NCBI RefSeq assembly: GCF_016808095.1
Contig: NC_068974.1
Location: 34,778,090-34,842,089 of the forward strand
Source: Vigna angularis
Taxonomy: Eukaryota; Streptophyta; Magnoliopsida; Fabales; Fabaceae
Length of the DNA stretch: 64,000 nucleotides
Direction of reading: 5' to 3'
Of the stretch, positions 50,178 to 61,550 are shown one piece after another; the first letter of the stretch is position 1; every line of letters begins with the position of its first letter. The notes below the pieces were generated by a model. The model had not been told where the DNA came from. It did not search any database and saw only the letters and a list, made by a program, of their open reading frames with translations. Position numbers and translations under genes: made by a program.

Positions 50178-50740
50178 ATGGCTGTTTTACCCAAATTGAA
50201 AAGCAAAGTTAGGGTTCTGAAATTTAAAAGCAGAGGTTTAGGGTTAGGGATGAATTCATCACAGAGTTGTTCTTCCTGTTCGAAGGCAACCTCCAAAGGA
50301 TTTTCGCAATCCTCACACGGTGTTGTTTCCAGGGGAGTTGGGATAACCCCTATTTACCACTGTGGTGATATTGCTGTAATGAAAGTTGCTAGAACTTCAA
50401 GGAATGCTGGGAGGAAATTTTGGGGATGTCGCCATTACAAGGTGTTTTGAATAGCGTACTGTCCACTTCCATGTGTTTTGGATTTTATTTGTTTTAACAT
50501 TTTTGTGTTCTTGGTGAATAATAGGGTGGGATATCAAGTGGGATGTCATGTAATTTTTTCAAGTGGTGTTCTGAGGACAATGCTGATGATAGAGATGGTA
50601 CAATTGTGAGACAAAGCAACAGGATATTTGATCTGGAAAATAATGTCAAAGAGTTGCAGAGAAGGATAAAGTTCTTACTTGGAGTTGTGTTTGCTGTTAT
50701 TGTGTTGAACATTATGACATTGTGGCTGTGTTTAGCTTGA
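50178..50740 (+). CDS. GRF zinc-finger protein with coiled coil and C-terminal membrane anchor
   Basis: Exons 50178-50441 and 50525-50740 with an 83-bp GT-AG intron (phase 0) encode 159 residues. A basic, Ser-rich N-terminus (1-55) leads to a GRF-type finger: HCGDIAVMKVARTS, then GRKFWGC (C84), then CNFFKWC (C97). The usual CxCG start is YHCG here: residue 60 is Tyr where a zinc-binding Cys is expected, a one-base change from TGC to TAC. A charged helix, likely coiled coil (117-137), and a hydrophobic segment (138-158) follow. GRF fingers bind single-stranded nucleic acid in other proteins; small plant versions are mostly uncharacterised. I find no stop or frameshift. A polyadenylation-like AATAAA is at about 50862. 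Whether it is host-derived cargo or an element gene is unknown. Confidence 0.8.
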
Positions 50741-50872
50741 TCTTAGGTGTGCAATGTGCAATTTTATGTTTTGTTCATGTAATGGGTTAGGTGTTTAACA
50801 TCATGTTTTGTTGATGTAATATCAGTTGTTGTAATATGAGTGAACAATCTGAGTTCGTGCAATAAAGTTCGT

Positions 50873-50985
50873 TTTAGTCCCCCCTTTGTTTTAAAAATGT
50901 TAAATGTAGTCCCCCTTTGCTTTAAAAATTGTTCACGGTGGTCCCTTTTTCCTTTAAAAATTGTTGAAGGTGGTCCCTTACGTAT
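50873..50985. repeat. Four tandem ~33-bp units downstream of the GRF gene
   Basis: TAGTCCCCCCTTTGTTTTAA, TAGTCCCCCTTTGCTTTAA, TGGTCCCTTTTTCCTTTAA and a final partial TGGTCCCTTA follow one another with a period near 33 bp. The AAAAATTGTT word lies between them. Confidence 0.75.
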
Positions 50986-51196
50986 ATTACTGTAATACAT
51001 ATTAAGGATACGTGGCAAAAACCAGATATAATTACATAATATCACTACTTCCAAATATCGCAACATAATATCAGTACAACTATAATAAGATATTTAATTA
51101 AAGTGGTTAATAAGAATTCAACATAGACAATGAAAGTGCTTAATAAGAATTCAACACACACAATTAAAGTACTTAATAAGAGTACAAAATACATCC

Positions 51197-52061
51197 AAAT
51201 ACATCCAAATTAATGGTAATTAATGGGAAGGAGTTGATCAAATTCTGAGTGGGGAGATGAGTGTTGGTCATTGATGTAAACGCAAGAAGTGTGGAGTGAC
51301 CCGTGATGAGTAGAGGGACGAAGTAGTGCATGGGATGAGTCAGAGTGTTGAAAAAATGGTCTGGTAATCGTTTACAGAATCCTGGTAAACGATTACCCGA
51401 GAGAAAACTGGATTTTGTATAGAAAGTCCAACACAGGTACTCAGTCATGTGAACTGGGGTCACCATTGGCCAAAAAGGTGAGTTTTAAGCACTTTTGCAC
51501 TTTTCTTAGGGTGATCCTGGTGTTTCAATGGTGGGAGAGGTTGGTTGGTGATGTGATGTGAGTCCAATGAGTGTGGGGTGACCCCTCATTAGTTGGAGGA
51601 GCAAGGTCTGCAAGGGATGAGTCAGAGTGTTGAAAAAATGGTCTGGTAATCGTTTACAGAATCCTGGTAAACGATTACCCGAGAGAAAACTGGATTTTGT
51701 ACAGAAAGTCCAACACAGGTACTCAGTCATGTGAACTGGGGTCACCATTGGCCAAAAAGATGAGTTTTAAGCACTTTTGCACTTTTCTTAGGGTGATCCT
51801 GGTGTTTCAATGGTGGGAGAGGTTGGTTGGTGATGTGATGTGAGTCCAATGAGTGTGGGGTGACCCCTCATTAGTTGGAGGAGCAAGGTCTGCAAGGGAT
51901 GACTAAGAGTGTTGAAAAAATGGTCTGGTAATCGTTTACAGAATCCTGGTAAACGATTACCCGAGAGAAAACTGGATTTTGTAAAGAAAGTCCAACACAG
52001 GTACTCAGTCATGTGAACTGGGGTCACCATTGGCCAAAAAGGTGGGTTTTAAGCACTTTTT
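51197..52061 (-). repeat. 282-bp tandem units, minus orientation (three)
   Basis: Reading the minus strand, units starting ATGGTGACCCCAGTTCAC begin at 51466, 51748 and 52030, exactly 282 bp apart. The two inner units are almost identical, and the outermost diverges in its distal part. Each contains GGTAATCGTTTAC and GTAAACGATTACC separated by 9 bases, a strong hairpin. The 80-codon open frame repeated in each unit looks incidental, with no recognised domain. Confidence 0.9.
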
Positions 52062-52092
52062 ACACTGTAATCGATTACCCGAAAGAAAAGTG

Positions 52093-53100
52093 CAAAAGTG
52101 CTTAAAACTCACCTTTTTGGCCAATGGTGACCCCAGTTCACATGACTGAGTACCTGTGTTGGACTTTCTGTACAAAATCCAGTTTTCTCTCGGGTAATCG
52201 TTTATCAGGATTCTGTAAACGATTACCAGACCATTTTTTCAACACTCTTAGTCATCCCTTGCAGACCTTGCTCCTCCAACTAATGAGGGGTCACCCCACA
52301 CTCATTGGACTCACATCACATCACCAACCAACCTCTCCCACCATTGAAACACCAGGACCACCCTAAGAAAAGTGCAAAAGTGCTTAAAACTCACCTTTTT
52401 GGCCAATGGTGACCCCAGTTCACCTGACTGAGTACCTATGTTGGACTTTCTGTACAAAATCCCGTTTTCTCTCGGGTAATCGTTTACAGTGTCCTTGTAA
52501 TCGATTACAGTGTCAAAAAAGGTGTAAACTTGATTTCTAAGGTATAATTCGAAAGGTCTTTGAGTATAGATTCCAACAAAACAAGAATCAACTCATTTGG
52601 AGTTCAGTGGAGAAAGTTATGAGCAAAAGAACAAGCAAAGGTCAGAGTTGGTAAAAATATATGAAACGCTAACTTGAAAGAATAAACTGTACCAACTCAG
52701 ATGTCCAAAAAATACAAATTAGTAGTCATTGGAAAGATTTTTGAGTCTAGTTTCTAATAAAAAAAGAATCACATCATTTGGAGGTCGGTGGGAAAAGTTA
52801 TCAGTAAAATAGCCAGCAAAGGTCAAAGTTGACAGCATGTTATCTCACCCAAGTTGCTCATCTCATAAACATTGTTTTTTTCCTCCATCAAGGGGTGCCA
52901 AAACATCACTTCCCACCATTGAAACACCAGGACCACCCTAAGAAAAGTGCAAAAGTGCTTAAAACTCACCTTTTTGGCCAATGGTGACCCCAGTTCACCT
53001 GATTGAGTACCTGTGTTGGACTTTCTGTACAAAATCCAGTTTTCTCTCGGGTAATCGTTTACACGGATGCTGTAAACGATTACCAAGCCCTTTTTTGAAC
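52093..53100 (+). repeat. 282-bp units, plus orientation (three), forming a large inverted repeat
   Basis: Units starting ATGGTGACCCCAGTTCAC begin at 52124, 52406 and 52981 on the plus strand. The first two are 282 bp apart; the third follows an interruption. They face the minus units across a spacer of about 30 bp containing the 12-bp palindrome GTAATCGATTAC (about 52068-52079). Pairing of 52093-52480 with 51675-52061 would give a hairpin stem of roughly 380 bp with few mismatches. Confidence 0.9.
52535..52830. repeat. Two diverged ~180-bp units inside the Mutator-like element
   Basis: AAGAATCAACTCATTTGGAG...GCAAAGGTCAGAGTTG and AAGAATCACATCATTTGGAG...GCAAAGGTCAAAGTTG are two diverged copies in tandem. 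They interrupt the plus-orientation 282-bp array. Confidence 0.7.
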
Positions 53101-53784
53101 ACTCTTAGTCACTGGATGCTGTTTTATACATCTTATTGTTTTATACATCTCAGCTGGAAGTTCACTGATGTGGTGCAATGATTGCATTCTGTGCTATTGC
53201 AACTGTCTGTTCAAAACCTAGAATCATGGTGTCCATGTCTCTAATTTTTTCTTACGTAGGGCCTCAACATGAAAGGCTTCTTTAAGATGATGCAGCATGA
53301 ATTGAGAGTAGATTTCTACTTGTGTTGTGTGGATATTTACTCTACCTGATAATGATAATAATACGTTTGCTATAAATTCACAAAGTTATGGTACAATAAC
53401 AGTTAATGTATGCAATTATGCGTTTATTGCTAAGCTTGACATTGGTTGAATCAGAAGATGAATACTTTTGTTGATAATATAGATTAGGATATCAGTCGTC
53501 TCTAATAGAGATAAGATTTTCACTAGGCATATCAGTCGTCTCTCAGACTATATTTTGCGGTTTTTGAAGTTTGGAGATTTCGAAAGAGGTGAGGTTAGGG
53601 TTAGAATTGAGAAGGCAGAGAGAGATTGGGAAAAAAAGGAAGGTGGAATTGAAAGGGTGGAAGAAGGAGGAAGAGAAGGAGGAGAAGGAGAAGGTGGTGA
53701 TGAGAAGGAACGCCATGGGCATATGGGAGGAAGAGAGTTGGGGCAGAGGTTGAAGGTTGCAATTGCAAGGTGATTGCCATGTAG

Positions 53785-53987
53785 AGTGCCATGTCAACAA
53801 AAAAATGTACAGCTCATCAGTTTTCTTCCAGCTGGACAGCTGTGCCGTTAGTTTTTTAACGCCGTAACCAAAAAGGACTAACTTGCACCGTTTTTGCGAA
53901 AAGTGGGATCTTAGTGAACTTTTGAAAAAAAGTAGGACCAATTTGAACAGACCCTACGAAAAGTGGGACCAAAATAGGAATTAAACC
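53785..53987 (-). repeat. Right terminal inverted repeat of the Mutator-like element
   Basis: Inverse of 49940-50142 over 203 bp. It ends GGAATTAAACC directly before the second AAATTATAA duplication. Confidence 0.92.
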
Positions 53988-53996
53988 AAATTATAA

Positions 53997-56400
53997 TTTT
54001 TATTAGAGATATCATGTTTATGGGTGGGTTGTGTCTATTTGTTATTTGTTTTATCTTAAAAAAATGTTTCGTTATTTATCTCATTGTCGTTGAATATCGT
54101 GAAACAATAGCCGTGAGTACCTGTATATATTTGTGGATATTTTTATAATTTATTTGTTAAAAAAATTAAATAAAATTACCTTACAAAAACCTTTAAAAAA
54201 ATTAAAAAAAAACTTTTAATCCCTTAAATCAAATTAATTAATAAAATATTAATATAAATAAGTTTAGTCTTTCTAAAAATAAATTTAAATGAATAACGTC
54301 CATATATAAATTTTAAAAAATTAATCATATAAAATAATTTTAATTTTATAGGTGTAAATAAAAAAAATTGAAACAATCATTTAATATCCGTGACTGATTC
54401 ACAATTATGTGGTTTTAATTTTGTTTCTTTTTTCATTCATAATTTTTACTTCAATGTGAATCACACTAAAACTTTGACAAGAATTTCGAAAAATATAATT
54501 TTTCATTTTAACAGTTGAAACCATCAATTAAAAATATTTAATTGTAAAAATCAATTTCACGTATTAAATATGAAAAGCAATTGTCGACAAAGAAATCAAC
54601 ATGTCTTCATCAACTCCCTTTCACCTGATACAATACTCGTTAATATTAATTTTTCTTCTTTTACATGTCTTTTTTATCATCACTCTTCTTTATATATATA
54701 TATATTATTCATTATATTTCACATAATTTGAAGATTATTGTGACATGAATTAATCAATTTCCTCTTTTTAATACTATTTAAGTTTTTTTAATCTTACATG
54801 ATTAAAAAGACAATGTGACAAAAATTGATAAGAAAATGGTTGATGTCATGTTTGCGTGTTTGACTGTCACAGTTGACAAACTCGTCATGAAAAAGGCATC
54901 CATGGAAACTGAAATGGAGGCATCAATGAGAGCTGAAATGGAGAACACTATATATGTACAGAAAATGGAAAAGTTACAATGAAAACGTGAAGTGCACTCC
55001 ATCTCAATCTGGTTGCATTACACTTATTTCATGTAGTATCTGTATAGTAGGTAATCAAACCCTGAAAACATTAATAGGTCGGGTTAGATTTAGTTTTTTA
55101 TATAAAACATTTATAATCACATCCTTATGAAGGTTGTTTGATTACCAATGTAATAATTATAATTAAAATGTGATTGAATCATAATTAGGACAATAATAAG
55201 TAAAAGTCCACTTTATATAAACAAGAAGTCTACATAAAGTAAGGGTTTATATTAAGTAATTGTTTGCATTATTACTGTATTTAATATTGAAGATTGTGTT
55301 CACTTATGAAGATGGATTTAAAAGAGATTGATTAATGTATTTAAGTGGATTTCAGAATAAGATGTCGTTGTTTTCTTAAAGGATTTTGAGGTGATAAAGG
55401 TAGATTTAAGACTAAAGTTTGTGACCGATTTGACTTATATGATAAATAGTTTTATTAATAGATTAAAATATAAAATTATTATTTTACTTTTATTATAAAA
55501 ATTAATATATTATTATTATTATTATTAAAAAGTAAAAGTAAAAGCAAGTAAAAACAAATAAATCCAAGGGACATTAGTGAGCACCCCTCTATCCTACATA
55601 TAAATATTCTTTTATTGAAACCGATTCCAATGAGTTTTTTTTTATCGATTTCCTCTTCTTCTTTATCTTTACCAACACCAATAATTATTTATCTCAAGAA
55701 TTACGGAATAATTATGCCATGTAGGAATAACAACGTAAAATCACGCTAAATCATCTCAAATTCCTACTCCTCAATGAAATTGAAGATGAATGTGATCTCA
55801 TAAATCATATTGTTCCCATTTTTTCTCAAATCTACATCTAAACGGTTGTGTATATTCATATATGTTAATTTCTTTCAATAGTAAATCTACTCAAATGAAT
55901 ATAATCTAAGCACTCGGACCTCGTCTAACTTTAATATCAGAATACATTTTAAAGATATCATTCAGGCAATTTTTGAATGAATGAATCAAAAATAATACCG
56001 AATGAGTTAGAGATAACAATAAACTCATAAGATATAAGAAAAGAAAGAATCAACCCATATGAGTTGCGAGGACTCAATCAATGAAATAGAAACATCATAC
56101 TTATTTGTAATTAAAAAATATTTAATTATGTAATTAAATTAGTTTTTTAGGTTTTTAAAAAATTGAAATATAAATATTAAATTATACAGTTGAGATTATG
56201 ATGAGATGTTATTATATCTGAATAAGACTTGAAATTGGTTTCAAATCCAGAATCGGTTTCAAATCCACAAGGGTAGAATTGATTCCCTCTATGCAAAATC
56301 AATTCTCCCGACTTAAAATCGGTTCTAAAAACATGACATTCCAACCAAACACTTCTCTCTATGTAAAACATCATCTTCACCAAACTCTATTTTCACAATC
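53997..56400. other. Gene-free AT-rich stretch
   Basis: No recognisable exon. A short inverted-repeat pair at 55050-55146 is listed separately. From about 56220 words like AAATCGGTTTCAAATCC and AATTGATTCCC recur, related to AACCGATTCCATGAC repeats at 57220-57345. Confidence 0.4.
55050..55146. repeat. Possible tiny MITE, GGTAATCAAAC inverted ends
   Basis: GGTAATCAAAC at 55050-55060 is exactly inverted as GTTTGATTACC at 55136-55146. It encloses a 97-bp unit with no coding content. No target duplication was read. Confidence 0.35.
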
Positions 56401-56424
56401 TTTTTCCTCATCCACTCTCACATT

Positions 56425-56580
56425 TTGGGGGCTCATACTCCTCCAATCATAGGCGGCGGCGCCACCGCCACCATCGAATACGACTTCATAATCATCTTGG
56501 GGACTCTCCTCTGCACCCTCATTTGCGTGGTAGGCCTCATCATCATTGCACGTTTCACCCTGCTCTATTCCATCAACATG
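56425..56580 (+). pseudogene. ATL-type RING-H2 ligase N-terminal fragment
   Basis: The frame reads IIGGGATATIEYDFIIILG followed by TLLCTLICVVGLIIIARFTL. This looks like the N-terminal membrane segment of ATL E3 ubiquitin ligases, where LLCALIC-GL and an RC/RF motif are typical. There is no in-frame ATG close upstream. The GLD segment and RING-H2 cysteine/histidine pattern are absent downstream, where the frame passes into AT-rich sequence. I therefore call a truncated gene fragment. The patch is strikingly GC-rich relative to its flanks. Similarity is short, so this is a moderate-confidence call. Confidence 0.5.
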
Positions 56581-59500
56581 AAGAACACACCTGAAAGTGT
56601 AGGATATACTCATAAAAACGTCTTCATGAACAATAAATACACTCTTATATCTTTACTTGATTGCAAATTTATCTTCACCTACCCCACAAAAATTTGCACC
56701 TTCATTCACACGCAAATGACGTGGAAAAAAAATCACATTTTCTCATTTCCATTTATTAAAACAGTAAACGCAACATGAATAATTTGACATAATTAACTTT
56801 TTTTAAATAAAATAAAACTTTACATCAGTATTTTTTAAGAGTATCTTAATAAAAGAATATTTAAAAACTTCTCATTGAAAGTTTTATTTTATTTTAAGTG
56901 ACTCCTATTATATCAATTATTTTTTAAAATTGTATTACAAGTTTTATTTCAATAACAATGTCTTATATCGTTATTTTTTTATACTTTAATTTTTTACAAC
57001 TTAAAATATTAATTTAATTACACCATTAAATATTTTTATTTTTATACCCAAGTTTTTAGTTTGAAAATTTTATTAAGAATATGTATTATTAAAAATACTC
57101 TTGCGAATTGAAATTCTTAATATTGTTTTGTTCACTTATGTGTATTTACTATTGTAAAGGAGTTGCGAGGAATCCATATATTTTTATCTTAAAATTCGCG
57201 AACGACCAATTTTATGAATTGGAACCGATTATATGGTTTGGAAAACCCTTTCCATGACTAGTTTTAGGATGAGTTGAAACTGATTCCATGACTTGAGGAA
57301 CTGATTTCCATAATAGGTTGAAACCGATTCCATGACTTGGCAATTTTCATAGTGCGTGTTTTTTTTAAAGCAAAGTGCATTAACATTTATTTAAAATTAA
57401 TTTAAACTAATTAAATCTATTTTTTATCTATGTATATATAATATTAATTTTAACTATAAAAATAAAATAAAATTATTATATTTCTGTTTATTAAAATATT
57501 TTTTTAATTTATCACGTGAAACAAATTATTTTCAAACTTAAGCAAATTTTACTCTCAAAATTATTCACTTTTATTTTTAAATTTATTAAAATTAACAACA
57601 AAAACTTTATTATCCAATTCATCCTAATTAATTCAAGCACTGTCCCTCAAGTCTCCTGAAAAGTGGACAGACCCTACGTACATAATGAAAATATTATACT
57701 GTTTGCAGTTTTCACGAGGTACACTTGAATCTTATAATGTCATGGATAATGATATCTTGCTGATATTTTTTTATAATATTTTAATATCATCAATATTTTA
57801 TAAACATTAATATGGATGAATTACATAATAACATCTTAACAGTGTTAAAATGTTATAAACAAAATATTGTGAAAGTATTATTTTTCTAATATTATTTCTT
57901 ATTCCCCAAACAGTGTTTTGAACATCGGAATCTCTGAGCACATTTTTCTTTTCTGACGCAGAAGATTTCCAATGATGGTAACTCAGCTTCACCAGAGCAC
58001 GTCTCCATTAAGTTGCATTCTACATTAACAAATATACATCAATTTTATATAAGCTATTTCCTTACCAGAAATATATGCAAGCTATTTAATTTTGAAGAGC
58101 GTTTGGTGGTACGGGATAAATGTTTTCATGTTAGGATTATACATTTTATTTAGCTGGTAATATTACTGAAAATATTCGATTAATTTCTATAACAGTGAAA
58201 AGTACTTTGTAAATTTTATCGAAGTATTTAATTTATTATCATATTAATTTTTTTAATAAAAGTAATGTGGTAACTTTTTAGGAAGATTTTTATTTTACTT
58301 TTGAAAAAAAGGGTTTTCCAACTTAAAATCGAAATATTGTAGTGGAAAATAGGCTAAAACTTATTCTTCTAATTTTATATTTTTTTTTATCTACCTTTAA
58401 TATATTTGGTTAAAAGTCTTATTAATTGTTATATTACATCTAGTCTTACCTTACACATTTTAACAGTTAGATATTTTGTATTAAACACGTTGAGGTACAA
58501 ATAAAGTTTCACATCGGATAAAATAAGAGATGAATATTAGTTTATATATACACAAGATACCTCAATTGGTAAGAAGCCTTTTAGAGTGATACCAAAAACA
58601 AATTGGTGAGAGCTTATAAGCGAAAAATTAGTTATAACACTGAGTTATAACCAGCATGAATAATGTTATCAACAAATGCTAAGATATGTGTATATTGAAC
58701 CTCCCCAACAAAACATAGAGTATCAATATAAACATTGGTTGTTATTTCTATTGTTGATTTAAATTTTAAAGTATTATTTATGTGTAAGTCTTTATTTGAT
58801 GTTAAACCATTATTAGACTCGTACATTAAACGTTAAAACTGTGATATGGATCAATTTAGTTCAATTGAGTTAAGTCAGTCTATTCGAGTCAATCCGAGTT
58901 CAAATCAAGTCATATCAGGTTAGGTCCATATTAAGTCAAGTTTGGCCAGTTTTAGCTCGAGTTTAATCTAATTAGAATCGAGACAAATTATATCAAGTTT
59001 GACCAAATCAAATTGAGCATATGTTTCATTGTGACATCGAGTTGAATTTAAGTCAAATTAAGTCGAATAAATCTCATATTATGTTGAGAAAAGTTTACTT
59101 AAACCAAAATTGATGCAGAATAGAAATATCAAACTATAAATTTGAAATTCACATTCTTATTCTCTTAATTAAATTTTAAATTCTTTAATTTCAAGCCATC
59201 TAATTAATATGTTAAAATTATATAATTTTAATTTCTTTTCAAAATTCCTTATCCAAACAACCTATTTTGTCATAAAATATTTCAAAATTTCCAAAATAAT
59301 AAATTATCTCTTAAAGTACCTTATCCAAATTTACTATAAAACTTGTCTCAAAATTGTTGTCCAATAAAAATAATATAAAAACTAGTGAAGTTATTATTTT
59401 TTTTCATTCGCCTTAAATATCAATTAAAATATCATAATTATGCACATGCTTAATTTATATTTCACTTAATTTTGAATATAAAAATTTATATGTTTATTTT

Positions 59501-59724
59501 ATATCTAAAATATCAAGTTAATTATTTTATTAAATTAAAGTTTAATAGTTCTTTTAGTCCCATACGTGTAAGAATCATTCAATATTTTTATTCAATTTTT
59601 TGTTTTACATAATGTGATCCAATATTTATTAAAAGGAAACAATGTATTTCCTTTAATTGATTCGCATGCATTTTTTCTCTAAAAAGACACAAATGTATCA
59701 TTTTATCAAGTGATTGCTTTCTAA
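56581..59724. other. Gene-free AT-rich stretch
   Basis: No coding exon is recognised. AACCGATTCCATGACTTG and variants recur three to four times at 57220-57345. A decayed relative of the small MITE family may lie at 57740-57890, with ends too diverged to define. At 58850-59080 GAGTCAA/CAAGTCA words recur as in low-grade intergenic repeats. Confidence 0.4.
58485..58610 (+). repeat. Interspersed repeat, copy 2 (ACATCGGATAAAATA family)
   Basis: TTGAGGTACAAATAAAGTTT, CACATCGGATAAAATAAG, TATATATACACAAGATACC and TTTTAGAGTGATACC match, in the opposite orientation, the copy inside the CACTA element at 31741-31850. I know similar sequences as widespread in legume DNA. Its class is not clear from two copies. 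Confidence 0.65.
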
Positions 59725-60205
59725 CAATATTAATTTTGATATACCGAAATGAATAACATTATTCTTTCTAATAAATCTTAATACTACATTGACTCTTTTT
59801 TTATAAAAATTGAGAATATGAACAATAAAAAAATATTAAATAATTCCTATAAATATTGGGAAAAAACAATAAACTTAAATTAATCATGACTTTATAGTTG
59901 ACTATTATCTTACAGACTCAAACAATTAACATATTACCATAAAAGATAAATCCCAACAATATAATTCATTATCTTTGATATAAAATGAGTAGTATTATTC
60001 CTTTTACTAAATCTTGAGACCATTGACTCCTTTTAATAAATATCCAGAGTAAAATCAATTAAAAAATTAAATAATTCCTATAAATATTGGAGGAGAAAAC
60101 AATAAACTTAAATTAATCATGACTTAATAGTTGACTATTAGCTTATAGACTCAAATAATTAACATATTACCATAAAAGATAAATCCCAACAATAGAATTC
60201 ATCAT
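59725..60205. repeat. Tandem duplication, ~232-bp unit, two copies
   Basis: AAATAATTCCTATAAATATT, AAACTTAAATTAATCATGAC and AAAGATAAATCCCAACAAT each occur twice, 231-233 bp apart. The copies differ by scattered substitutions and small indels. No coding potential is evident. Confidence 0.85.
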
Positions 60206-61550
60206 CTTTAATCAATCTTTATTAGTTATTTAACTCTTAAAGTGATTACTTCTTATTTTCAAGATATTGCAAAAAATTCAAAAACTTTATATTGCATAGT
60301 GGGTCCACCTTCCTTTCCTCACCAACTTCTCTACGTCACCTCAAACAAACCACAGTCTCATCTCTCTAATTCTCTCATTTTTCATAAAAGCCAATGTTGA
60401 AAGTAATTCATAAACAATTAATAAGAAAAAGAAAAAAAAAATCACCAAATTATCCTTTACACCATGTTTGTTTGAGGTGAATGTAGTTGGCAAGACAGAT
60501 TTAAGGTTGCCATTTACCTTTACATCAAGTGATGTGTGAGAAACCGAAAAATGAAGATTTGAGATAGAGCAGTGAGTGTGGTCCCTTGCATGTGAGACGA
60601 GAAACAAGAAAAAAACCACTTAAACACAAATGTATTATATGAAATATTCGAACTTACACTTGTTTTAGATTTTTGGTAATGTTTATCTGATGAAAGTGTT
60701 TTAAAGGGTATTTTCATTTACTTTTTCTTTCTCCTATTTTTATCAAATTTCCACGTCTCAAAAGCACTTTTTTAAGACAGCAGGAAATGAAAGTCTTCAT
60801 CACTTTTAAAATGAAACTAAAAAAATGAGGTTTGAATTAATTAAGAGTTTAAAAAAAAGAAGTTAGAAAAAAGTGTAGGGAGCAGGTGAGAATAATAGGG
60901 TAGGACACATGGAGTGCAGTGTGCGGACTCAAACTCCTATTTCAAACTGATTAATAGTTTCACTCTTCCCTTCATCAAATGACAAAGACTGTACTATTTT
61001 GTTTCCTTCCTTTATCTTTCACTCTCCTATCACTATTCACTCCCTTTATCTTTCATTTCACCTTCCTTTGTTACCTTCCACTCCACACACAACCAAACCA
61101 GTGGAACACAACATGCCAGACCACCCACAACGTTAAACACCACACACCTTCCAAGGTTAGCACTCATGGATCCATGCATATACTCATCCTTTTTCTTACT
61201 TAATTTCCATCTACATTCTACTTTTTCTCAATGCAAAGTGGTAACAAGTCCCACATTGCTTAGAGAAACTACTCTCTTTGGTACTTCAAACTCCAAGCTT
61301 CTTTCAAAGGATTATTATCTGAATTTGTTATCTTTTCCATCTCCATATTTGTTTACTTTTTTTGTAAGAAAACTGGTTTGCTTCTTAACTCTCCAAAATA
61401 AAGACGTTACTTTGTTGAGCCTGAATGTGATGTTTCTTTTCCAACTCTTTCTGTTTTTCTCCCTTCAAAAGCTCTTTTTTTTTCTTGTCAAAAGTTATGC
61501 CAAAACAAACTGACATCAATATTCGAGCTAGCTGCAAGGTTTCGTAGCTT
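60206..61550. other. Upstream region of the right-end gene
   Basis: No coding exon is recognised. From about 60960 the plus strand becomes pyrimidine-rich (CTTTCACTCTCC, CTTTATCTTTC), as in plant promoters and leaders. Open frames in this part are Phe/Leu/Ser-rich and have no domain. Confidence 0.4.

Larger units (their letters stand above)
49940..53987 (+). mobile_element. Mutator-like element, 4048 bp, carrying a GRF zinc-finger gene
   Basis: AAATTATAA stands at both borders (49931-49939 and 53988-53996), an exact 9-bp target duplication and the hallmark of Mutator-type insertion. The ends GGTTTAATTCCTATTTTGG and its inverse begin inverted repeats of about 203 bp with very few differences, which suggests a recent insertion. 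No MURA-type transposase or other transposase domain is visible. The cargo is, in order: a two-exon GRF zinc-finger gene; a four-copy 33-bp repeat; a head-to-head array of 282-bp units; a pair of roughly 180-bp units; and a GA-rich segment (53560-53760). Confidence 0.9.

Noticed and set aside
51506..52366. Nearly identical 80-codon open frames starting MVTPVHMTEYLCWTF repeated in both orientations
   Set aside because: They are translations of the 282-bp tandem DNA unit, lie in opposite directions and match no domain I know. The repetition is at DNA level, so I did not call genes.
53543..53941. 132-codon minus-strand frame beginning in the right terminal repeat
   Set aside because: It starts without a normal ATG and simply reads the inverted repeat and the GA-rich segment. 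The same N-terminal peptide is read from the left repeat.
57740..57890. A third copy of the small MITE family at 8702-8866
   Set aside because: Words such as AAATATTGTGAAAG and TATTTTAATATCATC fit, but the ends are too diverged to set borders or pair arms with confidence.
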